This document shows, piece after piece, positions 7,332 through 15,721 of a stretch of 64,000 nucleotides of DNA. The stretch comes from Nitrosarchaeum sp. (GTDB lineage Archaea; Thermoproteota; Nitrososphaeria; Nitrososphaerales; Nitrosopumilaceae): NCBI RefSeq assembly GCF_025699065.1, contig NZ_JAILWF010000002.1:186001-250000 (forward strand), given 5' to 3'. Within the stretch, counting starts at the first letter, position 1. Each line of letters begins with the position of its first letter. The position numbers and the translations under genes were made by a program. The notes beneath the pieces were generated by a model. That model saw only the letters and a list, made by a program, of their open reading frames with translations. It was not told the origin of the DNA and ran no database searches.

Positions 7332-8447
7332 GTGAGTGGAAAGGATCAATCTGTTGTAAGTAAAGAGTCTTTGATGAGTACAAAGCCTGGAAAACAAATT
7401 ATGAAACAAGGATTATTCAAATCAAAAGGTTACAAGCTATTTACTCAGTATAAAGAAGAAACAGAAAATGAATTTCCAAATTTTGCAGATAGATTTGCCA
7501 GAGATCTATTACATGAAATTAAATCAGATCTCTCTCCAAACACAACACAACAAGCATTTGGAAATGAAGTTGGTTCTACAGAAATCATTCTTCAATCATC
7601 AGAAATTGATGCTATAAAAACTAAATTAGAAAATCCTGATATAATTAAAGATAGAGTACTTCGTATCTTAAATTCTAATTTTGTAAAAATGACTTTTCCA
7701 GTATTTAATGCCTTATTTGATGGAGCTTCTAATTATACTGGAACAAATAATCCTCAACTTCGACAAGATATCGTGGAAGGTCATATCTTGGCCATTGATC
7801 TAAGTGAACCAATGGATAGAATTGTAGACAAAGATGAAGATTTAGAATATTTAGATGATTACAAACTGATGAATCCATATATTTTAAAATTAGCTCGAAA
7901 TAAAATTTCTAAAGGTGGTGATCAAGTTCTAAAAGAATTTGAGGAAGGTTTCAAAGATGCTAGGGTTGGCCAATATCTTGATGAGAAATTAAAATCAAAA
8001 TCCACCATGATTACAGAAGAGGAAATGACTTTATCATATAAAAAATATCGTGCTGTTATGGGTACGGCTGGAAGAAATATGGCACTAGCTGAAAGACCTC
8101 TTGGTGAAATTTTCTATCTTGGAATGGCAAGAGCTGCTGAAGGTGTTGGTTGTGGAAATGAAATTGAAGACTCGATCAAAAATGGATTTGTAAAAATTCC
8201 TTCTTGGCCATTATATTATACATTATTATCTAATGATGTTAAAACTGGATTCGAATTAACCTTGGAAAAAAGCAATTTGTATCTCCAAGATGCCCGATTA
8301 GCACTCAAATTACTACCTGAAGAATTTTCTCATACTGAATTTTTAGAATTTTTGTTTTTGACTGTTGAACATTATAATCAATACTGGTATAACCAATTAC
8401 AAAAAGCAAACAAATGGTCAGAATTTGAATCTAAACTCCCTAAGTGA
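7332..8447 (+). CDS. Conserved-looking protein of unknown function, coupled to rfcL
   Basis: I do not recognise this 371-residue soluble protein. It has no signal peptide or membrane segment and looks mostly alpha-helical, with charged regions (DEDLEYLDDY near 160) and a motif-like stretch GTAGRNMALAERPLGEIFYLGMARAAEGVGCGNE around 243-277. The C-terminus is rich in aromatic residues (FLFLTVEHYNQYWYNQL). Its stop codon lies 9 bp before the rfcL ATG, so it is translationally close to the clamp-loader large subunit and could act in replication or repair. That is inference from position only. Confidence 0.75.
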   Translation: MSGKDQSVVSKESLMSTKPGKQIMKQGLFKSKGYKLFTQYKEETENEFPNFADRFARDLLHEIKSDLSPNTTQQAFGNEVGSTEIILQSSEIDAIKTKLENPDIIKDRVLRILNSNFVKMTFPVFNALFDGASNYTGTNNPQLRQDIVEGHILAIDLSEPMDRIVDKDEDLEYLDDYKLMNPYILKLARNKISKGGDQVLKEFEEGFKDARVGQYLDEKLKSKSTMITEEEMTLSYKKYRAVMGTAGRNMALAERPLGEIFYLGMARAAEGVGCGNEIEDSIKNGFVKIPSWPLYYTLLSNDVKTGFELTLEKSNLYLQDARLALKLLPEEFSHTEFLEFLFLTVEHYNQYWYNQLQKANKWSEFESKLPK

Positions 8448-8455
8448 TTAAATTG

Positions 8456-9613
8456 ATGTGGTCTGAAAAATATAGACCTCAGAATATTTCTGATATGATT
8501 GGTAATGAAGAATCAAGATCTTCTATAATTGAGTGGTTCACTAAATGGAAAAAAGGCACAAAACCCCTTTTGCTAGTTGGTCCTCCCGGAATTGGCAAGA
8601 CAACTATTGCATATCTTACAGCAAAACAATTTCAATATGATATGGTTGGATTGAATGCAAGTGATGTAAGAAGTAAATCTAGGATTAACGAAATACTTTC
8701 ACCTATACTTGGCAATGTCAGCATATTGGGCTTACCTATGATCTTCATTGATGAAGTTGATGGTATTCATGGACGAGGTGATTATGGTGGAGCAGAAGCA
8801 TTAATTGATATTTTAAAGGAACCCACTGTACCTATAGTATTAGCTGCAAATTCTGATACCTCTGATAAAATGAAAAGTATCAAAAAAGTTGTTAAGACTA
8901 TATCTTTCAAACCCATTCCTCCACGTCTTTTGAAAATTTACCTTGAAAATATTTTAAAAAAAGAAAATGTAACTCTTAGTCCTGGTTCTATAATAAAAGT
9001 AATTGATAGATCCAGAGGTGATGTTCGTTCTATGATTAATTTAACACAGTCTCTAGTAACTGGGTTTAATCCTCAAACTGAAAAATCATTTGAAAGTATT
9101 AATGTCGAAGATGGAATTAATGCGTTTTTTAAAGCAAATTCATTTGATGAAGCTAGAGGCGTTTTGTATTCTATGCAAATTGATCCGAGATTAAAAATAG
9201 ATGCATTTTACTCAAGTATTGTTACAAGTAATTTAGATAATCAAACACTTGCAAAACTATTAGAAATTATTTCTGAAGCTGATATGCTTTATGGAAAAAT
9301 TATGAAAACTCAAAATTGGAGATTATTACGTTATTTAAATGAAATTTTGATTCGATTATATCTAAATGATGAACGAATTAGATATTCGCAATACAATCTT
9401 TCATGGCCCCTTCTAAATCGGATTAGATGGGATGGAAAAAAAATTAAGTCTTTATCTTCTGTCATGGCAAAAACATTACATCTTTCTTCTAGTGCTTTTG
9501 TTACAATGTGTTTACCATACGTATTATTTTGTATAAAAAATAAAAAACTAAGTTTAGACTTAGAAGAAACTTTTGGTGATGTAATAGAAAAGGAGATTGA
9601 ATTAATCAAATGA
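8456..9613 (+). CDS. rfcL: Replication factor C large subunit
   Basis: This AAA+ subunit of the clamp loader opens and loads PCNA. From ATG 8456 the protein has 385 residues, starting MWSEKYRPQ, the usual RfcL N-terminus. Walker A is VGPPGIGKTT (about 41-50), Walker B is FIDEVDG (about 100), and sensor 1 is AANSD. SRGDVRSMIN matches sensor 2. It is short at the C-terminus: many archaeal RfcL proteins extend further to a PIP box. A GTG four codons upstream overlaps the previous stop, but GTGAT at 8444-8448 can act as ribosome-binding site for ATG 8456. The stop overlaps the next ATG. Confidence 0.92.
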   Translation: MWSEKYRPQNISDMIGNEESRSSIIEWFTKWKKGTKPLLLVGPPGIGKTTIAYLTAKQFQYDMVGLNASDVRSKSRINEILSPILGNVSILGLPMIFIDEVDGIHGRGDYGGAEALIDILKEPTVPIVLAANSDTSDKMKSIKKVVKTISFKPIPPRLLKIYLENILKKENVTLSPGSIIKVIDRSRGDVRSMINLTQSLVTGFNPQTEKSFESINVEDGINAFFKANSFDEARGVLYSMQIDPRLKIDAFYSSIVTSNLDNQTLAKLLEIISEADMLYGKIMKTQNWRLLRYLNEILIRLYLNDERIRYSQYNLSWPLLNRIRWDGKKIKSLSSVMAKTLHLSSSAFVTMCLPYVLFCIKNKKLSLDLEETFGDVIEKEIELIK

Positions 9614-9927
9614 GTTGGAGAAAAATACCTATGAAATTTCCTGGTACATGTGTTGTCTGTAACGAAAAAATTGAAGTAAATGAAATTGGATTATGGGCAA
9701 AAGGACTAGGTGTAAAACATGAAAAGTGTGCTCAAATTAATGAACTAAAATGTATTGTTTGTAACGGTTCTGCTGGTTGTGCACAATGTGAATTCCAAGA
9801 TATTTGTGATATTCAAAAGGTATCACAGCTATGTATTTGCAAAAAATGTAGTGAAGAGAAAAATTCTTTCGATTCTTATCAAAAATCTGTAAAAAAGAAT
9901 TTTTTACTCTTAAATCTGAATTTATAA
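9610..9927 (+). CDS. Small cysteine-rich zinc-binding protein
   Basis: This 105-residue protein has a dense set of metal ligands: CVVC (14-17), His37, Cys40, CIVC (48-51), Cys57, Cys60, Cys66 and CICKKC (75-80). It should hold two or three zinc ions as ribbons. The N-terminal segment KFPGTCVVCNEKIEVNEIGLWAKGLGVKHEKC looks like a treble-clef domain of the kind found in nucleic-acid-binding proteins. The ATG overlaps the rfcL stop by four bases (ATGA), so translation is coupled. It may accompany the clamp loader; no function is known to me. Confidence 0.8.
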   Translation: MSWRKIPMKFPGTCVVCNEKIEVNEIGLWAKGLGVKHEKCAQINELKCIVCNGSAGCAQCEFQDICDIQKVSQLCICKKCSEEKNSFDSYQKSVKKNFLLLNLNL

Positions 9928-10045
9928 ATTGAATTTAGTTTAAAATCCACCGATCTGATATTCTCTTACAAATACTAGATGTCAGATATAAAACCAAAAA
10001 ATAAAACTAAATTAATATAGTAAGATTTCTTTTCATCTATATTAG

Positions 10046-11593
10046 ATGCACTTTGAAAAAATCGATGAATATTCTAAGATAAATAAAATATCGTTACAAG
10101 GTGGAGGACAGGATAAAATCAAAGATCAACATGATAAGGGAAAATTAACCGCCAGAGATAGAATTGATCTCTTATTAGACGTAGGTACTTTTACTGAGAT
10201 TGATCCTCTCGTAACTCATCATTATTATGAATATGACATGCAAAACAAAAAATTCTTCACCGATGGGGTTGTTGGCGGTTATGGAACAGTAAACGGTAGA
10301 CAGATCTTTGTCTTTGCTTATGATTTCACTGTACTTGGTGGCACATTAAGTCAAATGGGAGCTAAAAAAATTACCAAATTAATGGATCATGCAACCACCA
10401 CTGGTTGTCCAATAATTGGCATAATGGATTCAGGAGGAGCAAGAATTCAAGAAGGTATTATGAGTCTTGATGGATTTGCTGATATTTTTTATCATAATCA
10501 ATTAGCTTCTGGAGTTATTCCACAAATTACTGCAAGTATTGGTCCCTCTGCAGGTGGTTCTGTTTATTCTCCAGCAATGACTGATTTTGTTATTATGGTT
10601 GACAAAGTAGGAACAATGTTTGTTACTGGACCTGATGTGGTAAAGACTGTCCTTGGTGAAGAAATCTCATTTGATGATTTAGGTGGTGCAATGACACATG
10701 GAGTAAAAAGTGGGGTAGCTCATTTTGTTGCAAAGAATGAATATGAATGCATGGATTATATAAAAAAATTAATCTCATATCTGCCCCAAAATAATACTGA
10801 AGAACCACCAAAAATAAAAACTGATGATGATCCAAATAGACTTGATCATAATTTAATCAATATCATTCCTGATAATCCCTTACAACCCTACGATATGAAA
10901 GAAATCATTAACTCTGTTGTTGACAATCACGAATTTTTTGAAATTCATGAATTATTTGCACCAAATGTTGTTGTTGGTTATGGTAGACTAAACGGTAAAG
11001 TTGTTGGTATTGTTGCTAATCAACCAATGCATCTTGCAGGAGCACTTGATATTGATTCATCAAACAAAGCAGCTAGATTCATTCGATTTTGTGATGCGTT
11101 CAATATTCCAATAATCACATTTGTTGATACCCCCGGTTATATGCCAGGTTCTAATCAAGAGCATAATGGTATCATTAGACATGGTAGTAAACTTCTTTAT
11201 GCTTATTGTGAGGCCACAGTTCCGAGAATCACTCTTGTAATTGGAAAAGCATATGGCGGTGCCTACATAGCTATGGGAAGTAAAAATCTAAGAACTGATG
11301 TGAATTATGCATGGCCAACTGCACGATGCGCAGTCTTGGGAGGTGAAGCAGCTGTTAAAATTATGTATAGAAAAGAACTATCGAGTGCTAAAGATCCTGA
11401 ATCACTTAAAAAACAACTAATCAGCGAATTCTCAGAAAAATTTGAAAATCCATATGTTGCTGCATCACATGGTACAATTGATAATGTAATTGATCCAGCT
11501 GAAACTCGTCCAATGTTGATCAAAGCATTAGAAATGCTTGCAAATAAAAGAGCAAAACATCTTCCAAGAAAACATGGAAATATCAATTTGTGA
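10046..11593 (+). CDS. pccB: Acetyl/propionyl-CoA carboxylase, carboxyltransferase subunit
   Basis: This 515-residue subunit moves CO2 from carboxybiotin to acetyl-CoA or propionyl-CoA. It has both crotonase-fold halves in one chain: GGARIQEG and IGPSAGGSVYSPAMTDF in the N half, and DTPGYMPGSNQEHNGIIRHGSKLLYAY with GKAYGGAYIAMGSK in the C half. The length is normal for PccB. In ammonia-oxidising archaea this bifunctional carboxylase drives the 3-hydroxypropionate/4-hydroxybutyrate cycle. It is followed without a gap by the biotin carboxylase and the biotin carrier, forming a complete enzyme operon. A TTAATATA element lies about 28 bp upstream. Confidence 0.93.
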   Translation: MHFEKIDEYSKINKISLQGGGQDKIKDQHDKGKLTARDRIDLLLDVGTFTEIDPLVTHHYYEYDMQNKKFFTDGVVGGYGTVNGRQIFVFAYDFTVLGGTLSQMGAKKITKLMDHATTTGCPIIGIMDSGGARIQEGIMSLDGFADIFYHNQLASGVIPQITASIGPSAGGSVYSPAMTDFVIMVDKVGTMFVTGPDVVKTVLGEEISFDDLGGAMTHGVKSGVAHFVAKNEYECMDYIKKLISYLPQNNTEEPPKIKTDDDPNRLDHNLINIIPDNPLQPYDMKEIINSVVDNHEFFEIHELFAPNVVVGYGRLNGKVVGIVANQPMHLAGALDIDSSNKAARFIRFCDAFNIPIITFVDTPGYMPGSNQEHNGIIRHGSKLLYAYCEATVPRITLVIGKAYGGAYIAMGSKNLRTDVNYAWPTARCAVLGGEAAVKIMYRKELSSAKDPESLKKQLISEFSEKFENPYVAASHGTIDNVIDPAETRPMLIKALEMLANKRAKHLPRKHGNINL

Positions 11594-11598
11594 TTAAT

Positions 11599-13086
11599 AT
11601 GATTGAAAAAGTTCTGATCGCAAATAGAGGAGAAATCGCTTTACGTGTAATCAAGACATGTAAAGCACTTGGAATCAAAACTGTTGCGGTATATTCTGAT
11701 GAGGATTACAATTCTTTACATGTTAAGCAAGCTACAGAAGCATATCATATTGGTGAAGCTGCACCATCAAAATCTTATCTGAATCAGGAAAAAATTATTG
11801 AAACAATTTTATCTTCTGGAGCGGATGCAATACATCCTGGCTATGGTTTTCTTTCGGAAAATTCTGATTTTGCAAGTAAATGTGAAAAAAATAAAATTAA
11901 TTTTATTGGACCATCTGCTGTATCCATGGATCTCTGTGGTGATAAGATGCAATGTAAAGCAGCTATGCTAAAGGCAAAAGTTCCAACTGTTCCAGGAAGT
12001 CCTGGTCTTGTGAAAGATGTTGAAGAAGCATTAAAAATTGCAAATGATATTTCATATCCCGTATTACTAAAATCTGTTTTTGGAGGTGGCGGTCGTGGAA
12101 TTAGATTAGTAAATAATGATAAAGAATTACGTGAAGGTTTTGAAACAGTTACTAGTGAATCTATCTCTGCAGTAGGAAAATCTGCAATCATTGTTGAAAA
12201 ATTTCTGCAAAAAACCAGACATATTGAATATCAAATGGCAAGAGACAAACATGGTAATGCAGTTCATATATTTGAAAGAGAATGTTCAATTCAAAGACGT
12301 AATCAAAAACTTATTGAACAAACACCTTCTCCTGTCGTTGATCAAAAAACAAGAGATAGAATTGGTGAGTTAGTAGTTAAAGCATCTGAAGCAGTTGACT
12401 ACACTAACTTAGGTACAGCAGAATTTTTACGAGCTGATAATGGAGAGTTTTATTTTATAGAAATTAATGCTAGATTGCAAGTTGAGCATCCTATTTCTGA
12501 ATTAGTTTCTGGATTAGATTTTGTTAAGCTTCAAATAGATATTGCTAATGGTGAACCACTTCCATTCAAACAAAAAGATCTTAAAATGAATGGATATGCT
12601 ATTGAATGTAGAATAAATGCTGAAGATACATTTTTAGATTTTGCTCCTTCTACGGGACCAGTTCCAGACGTCATTATTCCATCTGGTCCAAGTGTTAGGT
12701 GTGATACTTATCTTTATCCTGGATGTACAGTTTCTCCATTTTATGATTCTTTGATGGCTAAACTTTGTACATGGGGTCAAACATTTGAAGAGTCACGCAC
12801 ACGTATGCTTAACGCATTAAATGACTTTTACATTCAAGGTGTTGAAACATCAATTCCACTTTACAAAACAATTCTCAATACTGATGAATATAAAAGTGGA
12901 AATCTCTCCACTGACTTTTTAAATCGTTATAAAATCATTGATAGATTAAAAGAAGATTTGAAAAATGAAAAAATTGAAAAAAGTGATGCTGCGTTGGCAG
13001 CTGCTATAGTTTATTCTGAATATTATAAAAGTAGAGTAGAGAGTTCTACTAACAATAATTCTAATTGGAAAAATAAATTGAGTTGA
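11599..13086 (+). CDS. accC: Acetyl/propionyl-CoA carboxylase, biotin carboxylase subunit
   Basis: This ATP-dependent subunit (495 residues from ATG 11599) carboxylates the biotin on the carrier protein. MIEKVLIANRGEIALRV is the family N-terminus. FGGGGRGIRLV is the ATP-grasp glycine loop, and EINARLQVEHPISELVSG carries the metal and bicarbonate residues. A GTG at 11590 overlaps the previous stop and would add three residues. The C-terminal 40 residues are a lysine-rich, helical extension. It is translationally coupled to the carboxyltransferase. Confidence 0.94.
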   Translation: MIEKVLIANRGEIALRVIKTCKALGIKTVAVYSDEDYNSLHVKQATEAYHIGEAAPSKSYLNQEKIIETILSSGADAIHPGYGFLSENSDFASKCEKNKINFIGPSAVSMDLCGDKMQCKAAMLKAKVPTVPGSPGLVKDVEEALKIANDISYPVLLKSVFGGGGRGIRLVNNDKELREGFETVTSESISAVGKSAIIVEKFLQKTRHIEYQMARDKHGNAVHIFERECSIQRRNQKLIEQTPSPVVDQKTRDRIGELVVKASEAVDYTNLGTAEFLRADNGEFYFIEINARLQVEHPISELVSGLDFVKLQIDIANGEPLPFKQKDLKMNGYAIECRINAEDTFLDFAPSTGPVPDVIIPSGPSVRCDTYLYPGCTVSPFYDSLMAKLCTWGQTFEESRTRMLNALNDFYIQGVETSIPLYKTILNTDEYKSGNLSTDFLNRYKIIDRLKEDLKNEKIEKSDAALAAAIVYSEYYKSRVESSTNNNSNWKNKLS

Positions 13087-13092
13087 CACTAA

Positions 13093-13605
13093 ATGGATTA
13101 TAAAATAAAAGATATCGAAAAAACATTTGACGGAGAAATTATTGAGAACCTAGGTAATAATGAATATGTGATCAAAATTAATGATAATAAACATCAAATA
13201 AAAATTCTAAAAATGGATTCCAAAGGAATTGAATTTGTATTAGATCAAAAATACCACAGAGCAAAATATCTTGAGAATTCAACAAATGAAATGAATCTCA
13301 TTATTGACAATGTACCACTTACGATTAACATGCACACTGATCTTGATAAAATTGTATACAAACATTCGGGAGGAAGCGGTGCTTCTGATTCTCAATTGAC
13401 ATTGAAGAGTCAAATTCCTGGAAAGGTTGTTTCTATTGCTGTTCAAGAAGGTGATTCAGTAAAGCAGGGAGATGTAATTTGTACATTAGAATCTATGAAA
13501 ATGCAAGTTGCTATAAAATCTCACAAAAACGGTTCAATCAAATCCATTAAAGTCAAAATTGGTGGAACTGTAGCTAAAAATGATATTGTCGCAGAAATAG
13601 AATAA
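13093..13605 (+). CDS. accB: Biotin carboxyl carrier protein of acyl-CoA carboxylase
   Basis: The 170-residue carrier shuttles carboxylated biotin between the two enzymes encoded just upstream. The biotinyl domain covers about residues 100-170, with ESMKM at 133-137 and the biotinylated lysine at 136. The first 90 residues form an all-beta domain that would dock with the carboxylase subunits, as in propionyl-CoA carboxylases. The Ser in ESMKM replaces the usual Ala, which many carriers tolerate. The gene starts 6 bp after the biotin carboxylase stop and completes the three-gene operon. Confidence 0.93.
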   Translation: MDYKIKDIEKTFDGEIIENLGNNEYVIKINDNKHQIKILKMDSKGIEFVLDQKYHRAKYLENSTNEMNLIIDNVPLTINMHTDLDKIVYKHSGGSGASDSQLTLKSQIPGKVVSIAVQEGDSVKQGDVICTLESMKMQVAIKSHKNGSIKSIKVKIGGTVAKNDIVAEIE

Positions 13606-13622
13606 AAAAGAAATTTTCTAAT

Positions 13623-14087
13623 TTAATTTAGGAATTTTTTTATTTCGTCGTAATTGGGTTCTTTTAACGGATCTTCTGATACCCATTTGTATCCAATTTT
13701 TCCATCTTCCATTATTATGAATACTGAACGCTTTGCCGCATTGTAGTCTTTGATGTGTAGCAGATGTGGCATTAAAACATCATAATCCCGAATTGTTTTA
13801 CTGTTATAGTCGGCCAATAATGGAAAATTAAAGTTATTTTTTTGGACAAATGCTTTATTTGCAAATGGGCCATCGTTACTTATTGCAACTATCTGAGCTC
13901 CTAGATTTGAAATTTCACTCCATGAATCTCTAAAGTTACACAATTCATTTTCACAAACAGGAGAACTCGCTGCAACAATAAATGTAAGAACGATCTTTTT
14001 CCCTTTAAATTCATCAAGAGTCCTCATTTTCAGATCTGTGTCTGGAAGTTCGAATTTAGGAGCAATATCTCCAACATTCAATGCCAT
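13623..14087 (-). CDS. Peroxiredoxin (AhpC/TSA, Bcp-like)
   Basis: This 154-residue thiol peroxidase removes hydrogen peroxide or organic peroxides. The peroxidatic Cys45 sits in SSPVCENELC, and Cys50 gives the C-x4-C pattern of Bcp/PrxQ enzymes, which form an intramolecular disulfide. The usual Phe-Thr before Pro-Val-Cys is replaced by Ser-Ser. LNVGDIAPKFELPD is the typical N-terminus. An ACTAAATA element about 26 bp before the ATG supports the start. It is divergent from the complex I operon. Confidence 0.9.
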   Translation of the reverse strand: MALNVGDIAPKFELPDTDLKMRTLDEFKGKKIVLTFIVAASSPVCENELCNFRDSWSEISNLGAQIVAISNDGPFANKAFVQKNNFNFPLLADYNSKTIRDYDVLMPHLLHIKDYNAAKRSVFIIMEDGKIGYKWVSEDPLKEPNYDEIKKFLN

Positions 14088-14167
14088 GATCGCATTAATT
14101 GGTTATCCTATTTAGTACTTTACTCAAAAATTCATTTCTAAAATTTAAATTAAAAAAGTGCATACCT

Positions 14168-14175
14168 TTTTATAC
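14168..14175 (+). promoter_or_regulatory. TATA box of the nuo operon
   Basis: TTTATAC lies about 27 bp upstream of the TTG at 14199. No in-frame ATG or ribosome-binding site is present, so nuoA is probably translated from a leaderless mRNA with a TTG start. Confidence 0.65.
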
Positions 14176-14198
14176 AAAAACTTGGGTTCAAAGCTAAA

Positions 14199-14573
14199 TT
14201 GGTCGGGGAATTAGCTGGCAATTATAGTACTATAGTATTGATGTTTGGATTTGCTGTAGTTGCTATGGCACCTGCGCTTGTAATTTCTAGAATGATTTCT
14301 CCAAGAAAAAGAAGTAACCCAGTTAAATTTTTGCCAATGGAATGTGGACAAGTTCCATCAGGTGAAGGAAGAACTCATTTTATGATGCAGTATTATGCTT
14401 ACATTTTGATGTTTGTTGTTTTTGATGTTATGGCGATTTTCTTATATGCATGGGGAAGTTCACTTTTAGACTTGCCAAAATCTGCTACTTTGCCAATCAT
14501 TGGTTTCTTAGGAATTATGTTTGCAGCAATGGCATTTGCATTACATCAGTCAGGGAGACGAGACATATGGTAG
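14199..14573 (+). CDS. nuoA: Complex I subunit A
   Basis: This 124-residue membrane protein is the small subunit at the junction of the quinone module and the membrane arm. It has three hydrophobic helices (about 10-30, 64-85, 95-115) and the conserved loop FLPMECGQVPSGEGR, in which the ECG cysteine is diagnostic. The start is TTG, fixed by the TATA box. It opens an 11-gene operon in the order A-B-C-D-H-I-J-K-M-L-N. Confidence 0.93.
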   Translation: MVGELAGNYSTIVLMFGFAVVAMAPALVISRMISPRKRSNPVKFLPMECGQVPSGEGRTHFMMQYYAYILMFVVFDVMAIFLYAWGSSLLDLPKSATLPIIGFLGIMFAAMAFALHQSGRRDIW

Positions 14574-14602
14574 TTTTTTATACAAATCAAAATTACGGTA
14601 AT

Positions 14603-14607
14603 GGAGG
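14603..14607 (+). promoter_or_regulatory. Ribosome-binding site that selects the nuoB TTG start
   Basis: GGAGG ends six bases before TTG 14614. The only nearby ATG (14601) runs into a stop after two codons, so the TTG is the start. Confidence 0.7.
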
Positions 14608-14613
14608 ATTAAA

Positions 14614-15138
14614 TTGATAAAAGATCTAATTACACCACAAAATGCAAATGTCTTTGTTGGTAAACTAGGAGATATTTTAGAAAAAGCAATTGATAAACCA
14701 TTAGGCTATGCAATCAATTGGGGACGAATTTGGTCACTTTGGCCTGTCCATATTGAAACAGCATGTTGTAGTGTAGAATTTGGAGCTGCGTCAAGTCCAA
14801 GATATGATGTTGAAAGATTTGGTATTATTGAAGCATTTGGTTCTCTTAGACAATGTGATCTAATTGTAGTTCAAGGAACTATAACAAGAAAAATGGCACC
14901 ACGATTAAGATTAGTTTATGATCAAATGCCAGAACCAAAATATGTTATTGCAATGGGTGCATGTGCAATTACTGGTGGTTTGTATTTTGATTCATACAAT
15001 GTGCTTCCAGGTATTGATGGTGTTTTACCAGTAGATGTTTATGTTCCAGGTTGTCCGCCTAGACCTGAAACTCTTATTCAAGGATGTATGCTGTTACAAG
15101 AAAAAATTAAGAGAATGAAGGCCAGGAAGTATGTATAA
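14614..15138 (+). CDS. nuoB: Complex I subunit B (N2 cluster)
   Basis: This 174-residue peripheral subunit holds the terminal [4Fe-4S] cluster N2, which reduces the quinone. The adjacent cysteines at 51-52 (ETACCSVEFGA) and the later cysteines in MGACAITGG and VYVPGCPPRPE supply the ligands. The start is a TTG behind a strong GGAGG site. The TAA shares a base with the nuoC ATG, so the two are coupled. Confidence 0.95.
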   Translation: MIKDLITPQNANVFVGKLGDILEKAIDKPLGYAINWGRIWSLWPVHIETACCSVEFGAASSPRYDVERFGIIEAFGSLRQCDLIVVQGTITRKMAPRLRLVYDQMPEPKYVIAMGACAITGGLYFDSYNVLPGIDGVLPVDVYVPGCPPRPETLIQGCMLLQEKIKRMKARKYV

Positions 15139-15719
15139 TGAGTTCTGATTCTGAAAATGAACAAATTGAAACTACATCTGATGTAGAACCTGCATCTAAA
15201 GCAACTCCGGCTAAAGAAATTGAACTACCAAAATTTGAAAAAGGTATTGCAGATAAAATTACTGAAAAATTTGGTTCTAAAACTAAAGTAGCCTTTGTAA
15301 AACCTGATAGAGTTAGAATTGATGTTGGTAGAGATGATATCAAAGAAGTGGCAGAATTTTTAAGAGATGTTCTTAACTTTGATCATGCTGAATCTGTTTC
15401 TGGTGTAGATTATCCTCAAGATAAAGAAATTGAGGTAGTATATCATTTAGGTTCCTATACTGATCCTTCTCTTTCAAGACAAATTCTTATATTGACAACT
15501 AGAGCACAAAGAGAAGAAAATCCAATTCCTGGAAATGATTCAACAAAACTTCCTAGTCTTAGAGAAATATTTTACAGTGTAGAATTTCATGAGCGAGAGA
15601 TTTTTGAAATGTTTGGAGTTTACTTTCAAGGTCATCCCGATAATAGACGATTACTCTTACCAGAAGATTGGGCAGATTTACCACCTCTAAGAAAGGACTT
15701 TGCAATTAAAGGAAGATAG
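15138..15719 (+). CDS. nuoC: Complex I subunit C
   Basis: This 193-residue peripheral subunit (30-kDa type) has the signature region EREIFEMFGVYFQGHPDNRRLLLPEDW near its C-terminus. The first 35 residues are an acidic, low-complexity extension (DSENEQIETTSDVEP) that is probably disordered. It helps assemble the quinone module. It overlaps nuoB by one base and stands two bases before nuoD. Confidence 0.94.
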   Translation: MSSDSENEQIETTSDVEPASKATPAKEIELPKFEKGIADKITEKFGSKTKVAFVKPDRVRIDVGRDDIKEVAEFLRDVLNFDHAESVSGVDYPQDKEIEVVYHLGSYTDPSLSRQILILTTRAQREENPIPGNDSTKLPSLREIFYSVEFHEREIFEMFGVYFQGHPDNRRLLLPEDWADLPPLRKDFAIKGR

Positions 15720-15721
15720 AC

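Noticed and set aside
13623-14198. Search for nuoE/F/G or a hydrogenase-like gene around the nuo operon
   Set aside because: Only a peroxiredoxin and a prenyl synthase flank the operon; no NADH- or FMN-binding subunit is visible.
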